From: Ruegeria atlantica
GTDB taxonomy: Bacteria; Pseudomonadota; Alphaproteobacteria; Rhodobacterales; Rhodobacteraceae
DNA: 64,000 nucleotides
Reading direction: 5' to 3'
NCBI RefSeq assembly: GCF_013032005.1
Contig: NZ_WQBE01000004.1
Location: 248,001 to 312,000 of the forward strand
Shown here: positions 19,545 to 32,775 of the stretch, piece after piece
How positions within the stretch are numbered: position 1 is the first letter of the stretch
Layout of the letters: the number at the start of each line of letters is the position of its first letter
Notes under the pieces: model-generated
The model's database searches: none
What the model saw: the letters and a program-made list of their open reading frames with translations, nothing else
What the model was told of the DNA's origin: nothing
Made by a program: the position numbers and the translations under genes

Positions 19545-19652
19545 GTGCACTTTCTCCGCTGCGTTACCTTTGCTGGACGGTAAGGCCATGCTAAGCGGTG
19601 TCAACATCACGAATCTGTCACATTTGCCATTGCTGCCCGGGGACCTCAGCCG

Positions 19653-20672
19653 ATGCCGACACTCAACGAACCCAAGCTTATCGCTGGGAACGCAAATCTT
19701 CCGCTTGCCGAATCCATAGCTCGCCGCATGAGCCTGTATCGCGGCGTCGATCAGGGTCTGGTCGATGCGAGAGTTGAACGGTTCAATGACGGCGAGATTT
19801 TCGTCGAAGTGTTCGAAAACGTGCGTGGCGAGGACATGTTCATCGTCCAGCCAACCTCGAACCCCGCCAATGACAATCTGATGGAGCTGCTGATCATTGC
19901 CGACGCGTTGCGCCGGTCATCGGCCCAACGGATCACCGCTGTTATCCCCTACTTCGGTTATGCTCGACAGGACCGCCGCACTAAGGCCCGCACGCCGATC
20001 AGCGCCAAGCTGGTGGCCAACATGCTGACCGGTGCAGGAATCGAGCGGATCCTTACCATGGACCTGCACGCAGCGCAGATTCAGGGGTTCTTCGATATGC
20101 CGGTCGACAACCTCTATGCCTCGCCAATCTTTGCACTGGATGTAAAACACCAGTTCAAGAACAACCTGGATGAACTTATGGTTGTCTCGCCCGACGTGGG
20201 CGGTGTGGCCCGTGCACGTGAACTTGCCAAACGCATCAGCGCTCCCTTGTCGATCGTTGACAAACGACGCGAAAAGGCTGGTGAAGTGGCAGAAATGACC
20301 GTGATCGGCGATGTCAAAGACAAGATTTGCCTGATCGTGGACGACATGTGCGACACTGCCGGCACGTTGTGCAAAGCGGCTCAGGTACTGATGGATAATG
20401 GTGCGAAAGAGGTGCACTCTTACATCACACACGGCGTCATGAGCGGCCCGGCAGTCGAACGCGTAACCAATTCGGTAATGAAGTCGTTGGTGCTAACCGA
20501 CACGATCCAGCCAACCCCAGAGATCGCAAAAGCCAAGAACATCCGCATCGTACCAACGTCTCCGATCTTCACGCAGGCGATCCTGAATATCTGGAACGGT
20601 ACCAGCGTTTCGTCGCTATTCGAAGACAAGACCTTGATCCCGATCTACGAGTCTATGTACCACATGGACTAA
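19653..20672 (+). CDS. prs: Ribose-phosphate pyrophosphokinase
   Basis: A 339-residue PRPP synthetase. It transfers pyrophosphate from ATP to ribose 5-phosphate, feeding purine, pyrimidine and histidine synthesis; hisG, which uses PRPP, is also in this window. Signature segments are [27 protein letters not shown], the PRPP-binding [11 protein letters not shown], and SPDVGG. Slightly longer than the Escherichia coli enzyme, as usual in alphaproteobacteria. It is followed by a terminator-like hairpin and rpiB. Confidence 0.98.
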   Translation: MPTLNEPKLIAGNANLPLAESIARRMSLYRGVDQGLVDARVERFNDGEIFVEVFENVRGEDMFIVQPTSNPANDNLMELLIIADALRRSSAQRITAVIPYFGYARQDRRTKARTPISAKLVANMLTGAGIERILTMDLHAAQIQGFFDMPVDNLYASPIFALDVKHQFKNNLDELMVVSPDVGGVARARELAKRISAPLSIVDKRREKAGEVAEMTVIGDVKDKICLIVDDMCDTAGTLCKAAQVLMDNGAKEVHSYITHGVMSGPAVERVTNSVMKSLVLTDTIQPTPEIAKAKNIRIVPTSPIFTQAILNIWNGTSVSSLFEDKTLIPIYESMYHMD

Positions 20673-20681
20673 GTTTGGATC

Positions 20682-20713
20682 GGGCGGTCCTTTTGGGCCG
20701 CCCTTCCCTTTGC
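20682..20713 (+). terminator. Terminator-like hairpin after prs
   Basis: GGGCGGTCC (20682-20690) pairs with GGGCCGCCC (20695-20703) with one G-T pair and a TTTT loop, followed by the pyrimidine stretch TTCCCTTT. Confidence 0.6.
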
Positions 20714-20775
20714 AGGCCTCCGCGCCCGCGACCAACCTGCCACGAAAATCAGCGTGGTTATCTGTGGAAAGTCCC

Positions 20776-21225
20776 ATGACAGTCAACAAACGCATCGTTC
20801 TCTCCAGTGACCACGCAGCCATTGATTTGCGTCAGGCTGTTGCCGCCCATGTTGCGGCAAATGGCTGGGAAGTGGTGGACATCGGCCCTACCACTCCTGA
20901 AAGCACCCACTACCCCCTGCACGGCAAAGCTGCTGCACAGGCTGTGGCTTCGGGCGATTGCCAATTGGGAATCGTTCTGTGCGGCACCGGTCAAGGCATC
21001 ATGATGGCCGCCAACAAAGTCCCCGGCATCCGTTGTGGTGTTTGTTCCGACGCGTTTTCGGCCCGGATGATCCGCCAGCACAATGACGCAAACATGCTCT
21101 CCATCGGTGCGCGCGTTGTGGGTGAAGGTCAGGCGTTGGATATCGTCGATGCCTTTCTGACCGCCGAGTTTGAAGGCGGCCGTCACGCGACCCGTGTGGA
21201 CATGATTGAGGGAAATGAGGCCTAG
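20776..21225 (+). CDS. rpiB: Ribose 5-phosphate isomerase B
   Basis: A 149-residue RpiB/LacAB-family isomerase interconverting ribose 5-phosphate and ribulose 5-phosphate. The N-terminal SSDHAAIDLR and the active-site loop CGTGQGIMMAANK, with the catalytic cysteine, are visible. RpiB supplies the substrate of Prs just upstream, a sensible pairing. The ATG at 20776 follows TGGAAAG; an in-frame extension back to 20710 overlaps the prs terminator and is rejected. Confidence 0.95.
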   Translation: MTVNKRIVLSSDHAAIDLRQAVAAHVAANGWEVVDIGPTTPESTHYPLHGKAAAQAVASGDCQLGIVLCGTGQGIMMAANKVPGIRCGVCSDAFSARMIRQHNDANMLSIGARVVGEGQALDIVDAFLTAEFEGGRHATRVDMIEGNEA

Positions 21226-21526
21226 AGCAGCATTTCACGCCACTTCAGACCACCGCAATCCTGGCAACGCCCGCTTGCAGAGCTTTGTTGGACCGTGTCT
21301 GGAACACGTCAATGCATGTCGGCGAAACAACTTTATGAGCGACCTGTGCCTTAGCGCTACGAATGTTGTCAAACGTAGAAAAGTTCAGACGTCTCACACC
21401 CAATTGTGTTGCGGCTCCTTTCTTGGCCTCGGCGCATCAATTGCGCTGACGTCAGACCAATTTTCAACACATTGCCCTGGCAAAAAACCTACAAGCACTA
21501 ACTGATAGAGTTTCAGACCTCGACCC
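21226..21526 (+). other. Intergenic region, no gene recognised
   Basis: About 300 bp of visibly more A/T-rich DNA between rpiB and a hypothetical membrane protein. A 99-codon plus-strand reading (21206-21505) overlaps rpiB and resembles nothing. On the minus strand an open stretch of about 60 codons without a good start ends near 21240. It could be a gene remnant, but I cannot assign it. Confidence 0.5.
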
Positions 21527-22210
21527 ATGTCCAACACAAGCTTTCAAGACCGCATTCAACGCATCAACGCCAATAACCCTCAAGCAACCTCTGACCTTTC
21601 GCAAAAAGTAACAAAAGCTCCATCACTCCGACCAAATCACTGGAAGGTCCTTGTCGGCATACTGTTTTTGAGTGTCGGGCAACAAGCAGTAAAACAGGCG
21701 AACGAAAGTTACGAGGTTATAAAGCAAAGCTATGGGATCGGTGCCGCAGCCGGGCTGGGTGTTGCGGGGGTGTTCGCGTTAGTGGCTGGCTGTATCCTTA
21801 TGTACCGCGGCATTTTGGCTGGTGACAAACAGCGGAACAAGGCGATCTCGGACGCCTCCGAAACGGGAGGGCGTCGAAAGCGTATTACGTCAAACAGGGC
21901 TCGGACCATATGTTCCATAGTAGGCTTCAGCTTTGGCGCCATTGCCACATTTTACCTTATTACAGGCAAAATCGCCCACTCGATGGATACCGAGAGTGCC
22001 CGAGAGTACGCCCTCGGGGCCAGCGTGATTATGATTGGTCTCCCTATGCTTTCTCTGCTCATAGGATTTATCGGACTTTTCGTGCGTGGTTTTGCCTTGG
22101 GTCGTGTTCCCGTCTTTTGCGTGCTTGGAGCCGTCATAACGATTTGCGCCATAATTCTGAGCGGTGCTAATCCTTACGAGTGGAACTGGTTGTTTTCCAG
22201 ACTACACTGA
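21527..22210 (+). CDS. Hypothetical membrane protein
   Basis: A 227-residue protein that I do not recognise. It has a polar N-terminus of about 38 residues, then about five hydrophobic segments near residues 40-55, 71-97, 127-147, 161-188 and 193-213. A basic loop (GGRRKR, 114-119) lies between the second and third. The ribosome site is weak. The DNA is more A/T-rich than its neighbours and uses codons such as ATA and AAA more freely, suggesting recent acquisition. A stand-alone membrane protein is the simplest reading. Confidence 0.6.
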   Translation: MSNTSFQDRIQRINANNPQATSDLSQKVTKAPSLRPNHWKVLVGILFLSVGQQAVKQANESYEVIKQSYGIGAAAGLGVAGVFALVAGCILMYRGILAGDKQRNKAISDASETGGRRKRITSNRARTICSIVGFSFGAIATFYLITGKIAHSMDTESAREYALGASVIMIGLPMLSLLIGFIGLFVRGFALGRVPVFCVLGAVITICAIILSGANPYEWNWLFSRLH

Positions 22211-22271
22211 TTATCCCGAAAAGCGCGTAGCATGTTTTTCAAACCACTTCCTGGCTCAGGCGTTGAATCAA

Positions 22272-22622
22272 TCACGAGATATCCCAGTCATCCTCATGTG
22301 CGACCTCACCAATGGCCGTCCATGTCACCCGTATCCGGGCAATTCGCGTATCCGACCAGGTTCGGAATACGGTAACAAAGCCCTCAGGTGTAATGTCCGC
22401 AGTCGTCACCTCGGCACGTAGCGCCGAGGACGTGTCCACATCCCATAAAGACACCCCAATTTGAACCACCGGTGCGGTTCGAAATGACTGACTGAAGAGG
22501 ATCGCAGACCGCCGTTCGCGTGGCCCCTCGCCTGTCCACATGTCGCCGCCATCAGCGAAATCGGAAAACAGCACTGCTTCGCCTTGGTCAATACCAATAG
22601 GGTGGGTTCGAAAAGTCTTCAT
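22272..22622 (-). CDS. H-type lectin domain protein
   Basis: A 116-residue protein that is essentially one H-type lectin domain, the carbohydrate-binding fold first seen in snail agglutinin and discoidin. Supporting segments are FRTAPVVQIGVSLWDVD and FVTVFRTWSDTRIARIRVTWTAIG, with the aromatic residues the fold uses. There is no signal peptide. Such domains appear in bacteria alone or fused to phage or surface proteins. Convergent with the hypothetical membrane protein and 116 bp before the atpC end, in the same A/T-richer patch. Sugar specificity is unknown. Confidence 0.75.
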   Translation of the reverse strand: MKTFRTHPIGIDQGEAVLFSDFADGGDMWTGEGPRERRSAILFSQSFRTAPVVQIGVSLWDVDTSSALRAEVTTADITPEGFVTVFRTWSDTRIARIRVTWTAIGEVAHEDDWDIS

Positions 22623-22681
22623 TTTGATATCTTTGTTTAATTATTCCTTACACCTATCCTGCAGCCTCAGCAAAATCACGA

Positions 22682-22713
22682 CAAAAAAACGGCCCCGCGC
22701 AGGCAGGGCCGTT
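22682..22713 (-). terminator. Rho-independent terminator of the atp operon
   Basis: On the minus strand AACGGCCC and GGGCCGTT (22713-22706 with 22695-22688) form an 8-bp stem with a 10-base loop, followed by TTTTTTTG. It lies 25 bp after the atpC stop. Confidence 0.9.
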
Positions 22714-22738
22714 CTAAATCACAAGAATTGCCAGAGCC

Positions 22739-23149
22739 TTACAGGCTCATATGCGTTCCAAGGGCTTCCATGTCGGCCAGCAGTTTGGCGGCGTCGTCGA
22801 CGATTGTCTGATCATCGCCTTCCTTCGCTGCCTCGTGCGACGCGCGTGCCTCGGCGATCAGATCGTCCAGGTGTGAGCGTGTCACTTCGGCAACCGGGAT
22901 CGCCTTTTCGGCCAGAACCGACAGGCCATCGCCATTGATCTGAGCAAACCCACCGGTGACCAGGTATTCGCTGGACCCTTCAGGTGCTTCGACCTTCAGG
23001 ATGCCCGGGCGCAGCGTGGTGATGGTGGGGGCATGGTCGGGCATTGCCGTCATGTCCCCGTCCGCGCCGGGAATCTGGACCGCCGTCGCGCTGAGCGAAG
23101 CAAGGCTCCGCTCGGGGCTGACGAGGTCGAATTGCATCGTGTTTGCCAT
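22739..23149 (-). CDS. atpC: ATP synthase F1 subunit epsilon
   Basis: A 136-residue epsilon subunit of the F1 rotor. The N-terminal beta-sandwich contains [32 protein letters not shown] and the typical LRPGIL. The C-terminal helical part is short, like other alphaproteobacterial versions. It couples rotation to the c-ring and can inhibit ATP hydrolysis. It is the last gene of atpHAGDC, 12 bp after atpD, and a clear terminator follows. Confidence 0.97.
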   Translation of the reverse strand: MANTMQFDLVSPERSLASLSATAVQIPGADGDMTAMPDHAPTITTLRPGILKVEAPEGSSEYLVTGGFAQINGDGLSVLAEKAIPVAEVTRSHLDDLIAEARASHEAAKEGDDQTIVDDAAKLLADMEALGTHMSL

Positions 23150-23161
23150 CAGGGATACTCC

Positions 23162-25481
<2,320 letters not shown>

Positions 25482-25496
25482 ATGCCCGCCTCTCCC

Positions 25497-27035
<1,539 letters not shown>

Positions 27036-27596
27036 TTATCCGACCTCTTTCATTGCATTCTGTAGGGAGTTCAGCTTCGAACGGATCGAGCTATCGATCA
27101 TTTTCGAGCCCACTTTAACGACAAGACCGCCGATGAGGCTTTCATCAACGGTCGCATTGATTGTCACGGTCTTGCCCACACGCTCGGACAGCGTCTTGGA
27201 CAGTTTATCCAGTTGCGTCTTGGTCAACGCCTTGGCCGAGGCGACATCGGCGGTCACTTCGCCGCGTTCGTCTGCCAGCATGTCGCGCAGTACCTGCACC
27301 AGTTGCGGAATAACAAACAGGCGGCGCTTTTCGGCCATCAGACCCAGCGTGTTGCGCAGGATGGTATGCAGACCCATCTTGTCGGCAATCGCGGTAATCG
27401 CTGCTTCCTGTTCGGCGCGGGATACCAGCGGCGATGCAATCAGGTCGCGCAAGTCGGCGCTTTCGCCCAAAGCTGCTGCCAAATCGTTGATGCCGGTTTC
27501 CAGACCTGCAAGGTCATTATTCTCTTTGGCGATCTCAAAGATCGCGGTGGCATAGCGTTCAGCAATGCCAGTGGAAATCGAAGCTGGTTCGGACAC
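27036..27596 (-). CDS. atpH: ATP synthase F1 subunit delta
   Basis: A 186-residue delta subunit linking F1 to the Fo stator b subunits. The N-terminal domain has GIAERYATAIFEIAKE and the C-terminal domain ends in the conserved VDESLIGGLVVKVGSKMIDSSI. Two GTG codons are possible, at 27602 and 27596. The second is preferred because GGAAGG is six bases before it but directly abuts the first. It is the first gene of the five-gene F1 operon; as in other alphaproteobacteria the Fo genes must lie elsewhere. Confidence 0.95.
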   Translation of the reverse strand: MSEPASISTGIAERYATAIFEIAKENNDLAGLETGINDLAAALGESADLRDLIASPLVSRAEQEAAITAIADKMGLHTILRNTLGLMAEKRRLFVIPQLVQVLRDMLADERGEVTADVASAKALTKTQLDKLSKTLSERVGKTVTINATVDESLIGGLVVKVGSKMIDSSIRSKLNSLQNAMKEVG

Positions 27597-27907
27597 GTCC
27601 ACCCTTCCGATATTTGAGGCCCCGATTTTGAGTAGCGGCCGCTACCACGGGGGCGTGAGGAAACCCCGCCCAGACGGCCGGGGATCAAAATCACCGGGGA
27701 TGTAGCAGAGCCGAACCAAGCTAGCAATATATTATCACGGCAAGCACTTTATCCACAAAATGTTTTGTTTCAATTACTTACGAAGGGTGCGACCCTTTTA
27801 TCCGGCTGGAAGGCAGGAAAAATGTTACGAAAGTGTAGGTTTTTGCGATTCCTGTGACCTATTTCCCGCAAATTCGGGCTTTGAAACGTCCCAAATCGAC
27901 ACAAGAA
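27597..27907 (-). other. Intergenic region with atp operon leader
   Basis: About 310 bp without a gene, between the methyltransferase stop and atpH. It contains the candidate atp promoter (27699-27727), a perfect 14-bp palindrome GTAGCGGCCGCTAC (27632-27645) in the leader, and ACAAAATGTTTTGT (27755-27768), an A/T-rich dyad upstream of the promoter. Confidence 0.7.
27699..27727 (-). promoter_or_regulatory. Candidate promoter of atpHAGDC
   Basis: On the minus strand TTGCTA (27727-27722), 17 bases, then TACATC (27704-27699). The pattern resembles alphaproteobacterial housekeeping promoters. It leaves a leader of about 95 bases before the GTG start. Confidence 0.45.
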
Positions 27908-28642
27908 TTATGCTGGCTTCAACAGTCCATCTAGCGCCTTGATCGGGCGACGTTCGGTATCTTTTGTGACGGTGCCGCTGGGGGGACGGATGTGCTTGGT
28001 GACCTCTACCATCAGCACTCCCCCGGCCATCACCGTTGGCATGCGCTGACCGGTTTTTTCGATCAGACTGCCCGATTTCAACCAGAACCGGCGAAACGAA
28101 GGCGGCATATACAGGGCCGAGCAGTGGCCTTCGGGAATGAAGTGATGCGCCTTGAGCTGGCTTTCCAACTGCGACGCCGAATACGGGCGCCCGAATCCAA
28201 AGGGCGTTCGATCTGATCGCGACCACAGCCCGGCCCGGTTCGGCACAATGAAAATCGCGCGCCCTCCTGGTCCGAGAACCCGCCAGCATTCGTTCAGCAA
28301 TTCGCTGGGCTGACCTGAGGTCTCCAACCCGTGCATCACGACCAATTTGTCCACGTGCCCGGTTTCAATGGGCCAGAGTGTTTCTTCGGTCAGCACAGAG
28401 ACATTGGGCATCCCGGCAGGCCAGGGCATGACCCCCTGCGGCCCTGGCATCAAGCCGATGACACGACGCGCTTCTGCCAGATATGGCCGCAAAAGTGGCA
28501 CCGCGAAACCAAAGCCTACTACGGTCTGACCTTTGGCCTCGGGCCACAGCTGCGTCAGCCGTCCACGAATAGCGGCCTGCGCGGCACGGCCCAATGTGCT
28601 GCGGTAGTAGAAATTCCTCAAATCCTGCACATCAAGATGCAT
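27908..28642 (-). CDS. Class I SAM-dependent methyltransferase
   Basis: A 244-residue Rossmann-type methyltransferase. Motif I is divergent ([14 protein letters not shown]). Later strands include [11 protein letters not shown] and [22 protein letters not shown], the usual post-motif region. Substrate is not evident; in roseobacters this family is conserved beside the glyoxalase II gene, as here. The ATG at 28642 begins the family sequence ([16 protein letters not shown]); the in-frame extension overlaps the gloB start and is rejected. It is divergent from gloB across 61 bp. Confidence 0.88.
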   Translation of the reverse strand: MHLDVQDLRNFYYRSTLGRAAQAAIRGRLTQLWPEAKGQTVVGFGFAVPLLRPYLAEARRVIGLMPGPQGVMPWPAGMPNVSVLTEETLWPIETGHVDKLVVMHGLETSGQPSELLNECWRVLGPGGRAIFIVPNRAGLWSRSDRTPFGFGRPYSASQLESQLKAHHFIPEGHCSALYMPPSFRRFWLKSGSLIEKTGQRMPTVMAGGVLMVEVTKHIRPPSGTVTKDTERRPIKALDGLLKPA

Positions 28643-28703
28643 TGCGGACACCCGGTCAATCGGCTTAGCTGGGCGCAGTCTAGCAACGAAAGGGCAAAAG
28701 GCC

Positions 28704-29471
28704 ATGCCTCTTGAGATCGTAACCATCCCCTGTCTCAGCGATAATTATGCTTTTCTGGCGCATGACGCCACCAGTGGCCAGACCGCCCTGATTGACGCCC
28801 CCGAAGCCGGACCGATTCTGGCAGAACTGGACGCCCGCGGCTGGACACTAAGTCACGTGTTGCTGACCCATCATCATTGGGATCACATCGACGGGCTGAC
28901 CGGTATTCTGGAAAAACACTCCCCTACGGTCTTCGGTGCCGCTGCCGACGTCCACCGCCTGCCCCCGCTGAACCAACAAGTGGCCGAGGGCGACTCGTTC
29001 GAGATTGGCGGCGAACCGGTGCAGGTTTTGGATGTGTCGGGCCATACAGTCGGCCACGTTGCATTTTACATGCCGCAAAGCTCTGCTGTTTTCACCGCTG
29101 ACAGCCTAATGGCCCTGGGCTGCGGTCGCCTTTTCGAGGGGACCGCGCCGCAGATGTGGGAGTCTCTTTCCAAACTGGCCGCATTGCCTGACGAAACAAT
29201 CGTGTACTCGGGTCACGAATATACGCAATCCAACGCCAATTTCGCCACTACGGTCGATCCGGACAATGCCGCACTGCAGCAACGCATGACAGATATCGAC
29301 GCCGCCCGCGCCGCCGGAAAACCCACGGTCCCTTCCAGCCTCGCGCTGGAAAAGGCCACAAACCCGTTCCTGCGCGCCACAGATCCGGCGATTCAAGGCC
29401 ATTTGGGCATGGAAAACGCCGAACCGGCTGCAGTATTTGCCGAAATCAGGGCTAGAAAAGACCGCTTCTAA
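28704..29471 (+). CDS. gloB: Hydroxyacylglutathione hydrolase (glyoxalase II)
   Basis: A 255-residue metallo-beta-lactamase-fold enzyme that hydrolyses S-lactoylglutathione, completing methylglyoxal detoxification. The metal motif [10 protein letters not shown] is intact, with further ligands in SGHTVGH and FTADSLM. The C-terminal substrate-binding domain has NPFLRA. Length is normal. No glyoxalase I gene is adjacent. Confidence 0.96.
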   Translation: MPLEIVTIPCLSDNYAFLAHDATSGQTALIDAPEAGPILAELDARGWTLSHVLLTHHHWDHIDGLTGILEKHSPTVFGAAADVHRLPPLNQQVAEGDSFEIGGEPVQVLDVSGHTVGHVAFYMPQSSAVFTADSLMALGCGRLFEGTAPQMWESLSKLAALPDETIVYSGHEYTQSNANFATTVDPDNAALQQRMTDIDAARAAGKPTVPSSLALEKATNPFLRATDPAIQGHLGMENAEPAAVFAEIRARKDRF

Positions 29472-29637
29472 TGCCTATTTCGCCCTCTTCACGGCCACGG
29501 TCACAGGAAATGTGACTGTCAAGTGAAAGAAAACCCTTGAAGCCGGGCCACGATCAACCAAACTCTATTAGTATGAGGACATGGTTGAACCGGGGCCACA
29601 TCCTGCCCCTTTCGACCCAAGACAGAGGAGCACCCGC

Positions 29638-31962
29638 GTGCCTTCATTCTCGAGCACTTTAGAACAAGCCATCCACGCGGCCCTTGCGGCTGCGAATGAA
29701 CGGCGACACGAATTTGCAACGCTGGAACATCTGCTGCTGGCGCTGCTGGAAGAACCCGATGCCATCCGCGTCATGAAAGCCTGCAGCGTCGATCTGGAAG
29801 AATTGCGCAGCACTTTGGTCGAATTCATCGACGAAGACCTGTCCAATCTGGTCACCGACATTGATGGGTCCGAGGCCGTACCAACCGCCGCTTTCCAGCG
29901 CGTGATTCAGCGCGCCGCGATCCACGTGCAAAGTTCGGGCCGCACCGAAGTGACCGGAGCCAACGTACTAGTCGCCATCTTTGCTGAACGCGAAAGCAAC
30001 GCGGCCTATTTCCTGCAAGAACAGGACATGACGCGCTATGACGCGGTGAATTTTATCGCACACGGTGTGGCCAAAGATCCGGCATATGGCGAAAACCGCT
30101 CGGTTTCCGGCGCGGATCAGGTCGAGGAAGAGGCTCAATCCAGCACCACTGATGGTGATCAGAAAGAAAGCGCGCTGGGGAAATATTGCATAGATCTGAA
30201 CGCCAAGTCGCGTGCAGGCGATGTCGACCCCCTGATCGGTCGCGCCGATGAGGTGGAACGCTGCATTCAGGTGCTATGCCGTCGCCGCAAGAACAACCCG
30301 CTGCTGGTGGGTGACCCGGGCGTGGGCAAAACCGCCATTGCCGAGGGTCTGGCCCACAAGATCGTGGGCGGCGAAGCCCCTGATGTGCTGTCGAACACCA
30401 CCATTTATTCGCTGGATATGGGCGCGCTGCTTGCGGGCACCCGCTATCGCGGTGATTTCGAGGAACGGCTGAAAGCAGTCGTGACGGAATTGGAAGATCA
30501 CCCCGACGCTGTGCTGTTTATTGACGAGATTCACACCGTGATCGGTGCCGGTGCGACTTCGGGTGGCGCGATGGATGCGTCGAACCTACTGAAACCTGCC
30601 CTGCAGGGCGGCAAGCTGCGCACCATGGGCTCGACCACTTATAAAGAGTTCCGTCAACATTTCGAAAAAGACCGCGCGCTCAGCCGCCGGTTCCAGAAGA
30701 TCGACGTGAATGAACCTTCGGTTGAAGACAGCGTAAAAATCCTGCGCGGTCTGAAACCCTATTTCGAGAAGCATCACGAGATCAAGTACACTGCGGATGC
30801 GATCAAAACCGCCGTAGAACTGTCGGCGCGCTATATCAATGACCGCAAACTGCCAGATAAGGCCATCGACGTGATCGATGAGGCCGGTGCCGCACAGCAT
30901 CTGGTCGCAGAAAGCAAACGCCGCAAGACCATCGGTGTGAAAGAGATCGAGGCCGTCGTTGCCAAGATCGCGCGCATTCCGCCCAAAAACGTCACCAAGG
31001 ACGATGCGGAGGTTCTGAAAGATCTGGAAACTTCGTTGAAACGGGTGGTGTTTGGTCAGGACGAAGCTATCGAGGCGCTTGCCAGCGCAATCAAGTTGGC
31101 CCGTGCTGGTCTGCGCGAACCAGAAAAACCCATCGGCAACTATCTGTTCGCTGGTCCAACCGGTGTGGGTAAGACCGAAGTGGCCAAACAGTTGGCAGAT
31201 ACGCTGGGCGTGGAACTGCTGCGCTTTGACATGTCGGAATATATGGAGAAACACGCGGTCTCCCGTCTGATCGGTGCCCCTCCGGGTTATGTCGGGTTCG
31301 ATCAGGGTGGTCTGCTGACCGACGGCGTGGATCAGCATCCGCATTGCGTGCTGCTACTGGATGAGATCGAAAAGGCCCACCCGGACGTGTTCAACATCCT
31401 GTTGCAGGTGATGGACCACGGTGAACTGACCGATCACAACGGCCGCACGGTGAATTTCCGCAACGTGGTTCTGATCATGACGTCGAACGCGGGTGCGCAG
31501 GAACAGGCCAAGGCCGCCATTGGCTTTGCCCGTGACCGCCGCGAGGGCGAGGATACCGCTGCGATCGAACGCATGTTCACGCCGGAATTCCGCAACCGTC
31601 TGGACGCCGTGATCTCGTTCGCACCTCTGCCGAAAGAGGTCATCCTGCAAGTGGTTGAGAAATTCGTCCTGCAGCTTGAGGCGCAATTGCTGGATCGAAA
31701 CGTGACCATCGACCTGACGCCCAAAGCCGCCGAATGGCTGGCCGACAAGGGCTATGACGACAAGATGGGCGCGCGTCCTCTGGGCCGGGTGATCCAGGAA
31801 CACATCAAGAAACCTCTGGCCGAAGAACTGCTGTTCGGCAAGCTGGCCAAGGGTGGTGTGGTCCGTGTCTCGGTCAAGAAGGGCGAGTTGAACCTGGAAA
31901 TCTTTGGCCCCGATCAGCCGCGCATTCCGGGGGACAAGCCACCGCTGCTGACCGCGGATTGA
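29638..31962 (+). CDS. clpA: ATP-dependent Clp protease ATP-binding subunit ClpA
   Basis: A 774-residue Hsp100 unfoldase that feeds substrates to ClpP. In order: the Clp N domain (1-150), a first AAA+ module with P-loop GDPGVGKT (225-232) and VLFIDEIH, then a second module with P-loop GPTGVGKT (506-513), [12 protein letters not shown] and the C-terminal D2-small domain. There is no middle coiled coil, which separates it from ClpB. The GTG at 29638 has GAGGAG about eight bases upstream; an ATG at 29581 would add 19 residues not found in the family. The ClpS adaptor gene, often adjacent, is not here. Confidence 0.97.
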   Translation: MPSFSSTLEQAIHAALAAANERRHEFATLEHLLLALLEEPDAIRVMKACSVDLEELRSTLVEFIDEDLSNLVTDIDGSEAVPTAAFQRVIQRAAIHVQSSGRTEVTGANVLVAIFAERESNAAYFLQEQDMTRYDAVNFIAHGVAKDPAYGENRSVSGADQVEEEAQSSTTDGDQKESALGKYCIDLNAKSRAGDVDPLIGRADEVERCIQVLCRRRKNNPLLVGDPGVGKTAIAEGLAHKIVGGEAPDVLSNTTIYSLDMGALLAGTRYRGDFEERLKAVVTELEDHPDAVLFIDEIHTVIGAGATSGGAMDASNLLKPALQGGKLRTMGSTTYKEFRQHFEKDRALSRRFQKIDVNEPSVEDSVKILRGLKPYFEKHHEIKYTADAIKTAVELSARYINDRKLPDKAIDVIDEAGAAQHLVAESKRRKTIGVKEIEAVVAKIARIPPKNVTKDDAEVLKDLETSLKRVVFGQDEAIEALASAIKLARAGLREPEKPIGNYLFAGPTGVGKTEVAKQLADTLGVELLRFDMSEYMEKHAVSRLIGAPPGYVGFDQGGLLTDGVDQHPHCVLLLDEIEKAHPDVFNILLQVMDHGELTDHNGRTVNFRNVVLIMTSNAGAQEQAKAAIGFARDRREGEDTAAIERMFTPEFRNRLDAVISFAPLPKEVILQVVEKFVLQLEAQLLDRNVTIDLTPKAAEWLADKGYDDKMGARPLGRVIQEHIKKPLAEELLFGKLAKGGVVRVSVKKGELNLEIFGPDQPRIPGDKPPLLTAD

Positions 31963-31982
31963 TTGCATCGTAATTCAGAAAG

Positions 31983-32010
31983 AAACCCGCCCTCATTGGC
32001 GGGTTTTTTT
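31983..32010 (+). terminator. Rho-independent terminator of clpA
   Basis: AAACCCGCC (31983-31991) pairs with GGCGGGTTT (31998-32006) around a 6-base loop, with T residues to 32010. It lies 20 bp after the clpA stop and may also serve the convergent kinase-like gene. Confidence 0.9.
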
Positions 32011-32014
32011 ATGT

Positions 32015-32656
32015 TTATTTGGTGCGCTGTGGATGCGGGCTGTGAAAATACTCTGATCGACGGCGCCGTAAAGCGCGATAGGCCGACAGAAAGACATGAG
32101 CATAACGCAGCCCGTCGAAACTCTGAGACAAAGCGGACACCAACGCGATTCCAACGTCCCTGGCTTTGCGAATGCGCCCGGCCCTTGATTGCACGAAATA
32201 TTCGAAATCAATGAAACGAATTCGCTGCCCGTCCCAGCACATATCCCGAAAAGCCGGGCGCCCGTGGGCTAGGTCGATTGAATGCAAGCGTGCCAACGCT
32301 TGTCCCGCCGCATGACATGCCTTTTCTTTATCCTCGGCGGTCAAAGAGTTAGACTTGCAGATGTCAGTCAGACTGGCGCCAGCATCTTCAAGCACAAAGT
32401 AGCCCGTACCTTCGGTCACAATTGCCGGGACTGGCACACCGCTGTGCCACAGGAAATGATGTGAACACCGGTCCCGGTCGAACGCCATATTCGGAGTTCC
32501 CTTTACCAGCCAAAGCAGAGGCGCAGACCGCTCAATGCGCTTCATCCAAAACGGGGTTCCTTTAAAGGTCTCAAACCGGGCCACACGCCGATAAGGTGCT
32601 TGCAGGGCCTCATCAACCGCGCTTTGCAATTCAACTGCCAATTTGTTCAAATCCAT
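32015..32656 (-). CDS. Protein kinase-fold protein (Kdo/BUD32-like)
   Basis: A 213-residue protein with a compact kinase-like fold. A candidate ATP-site lysine is Lys39 (in FWMKRIE). The segment FVLEDAG resembles a hinge. HGRPAFRD at 131-138 and RFIDFE, with Asp150, resemble the catalytic and metal-binding loops of small lipopolysaccharide or RIO/BUD32-type kinases. Whether it phosphorylates a protein, a sugar or a lipid is unknown. The C-terminus is basic. It stands alone, 119 bp downstream of the MotB-like gene and in the same direction. Confidence 0.7.
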   Translation of the reverse strand: MDLNKLAVELQSAVDEALQAPYRRVARFETFKGTPFWMKRIERSAPLLWLVKGTPNMAFDRDRCSHHFLWHSGVPVPAIVTEGTGYFVLEDAGASLTDICKSNSLTAEDKEKACHAAGQALARLHSIDLAHGRPAFRDMCWDGQRIRFIDFEYFVQSRAGRIRKARDVGIALVSALSQSFDGLRYAHVFLSAYRALRRRRSEYFHSPHPQRTK

Positions 32657-32775
32657 ACCTGCTCAACCTATGGTGCAGATATAGGGGCGTCACACTCGCC
32701 TTTCACCCAGCGCGAGTTAAATTTGCGGCGGATCGAAGCCACTTTCGTCTGCCTGAAAAAGCCCATTGTAGCGAT

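Noticed and set aside
21206-21505. 99-codon plus-strand frame after rpiB
   Set aside because: It overlaps rpiB, lacks a ribosome site and its composition looks random.
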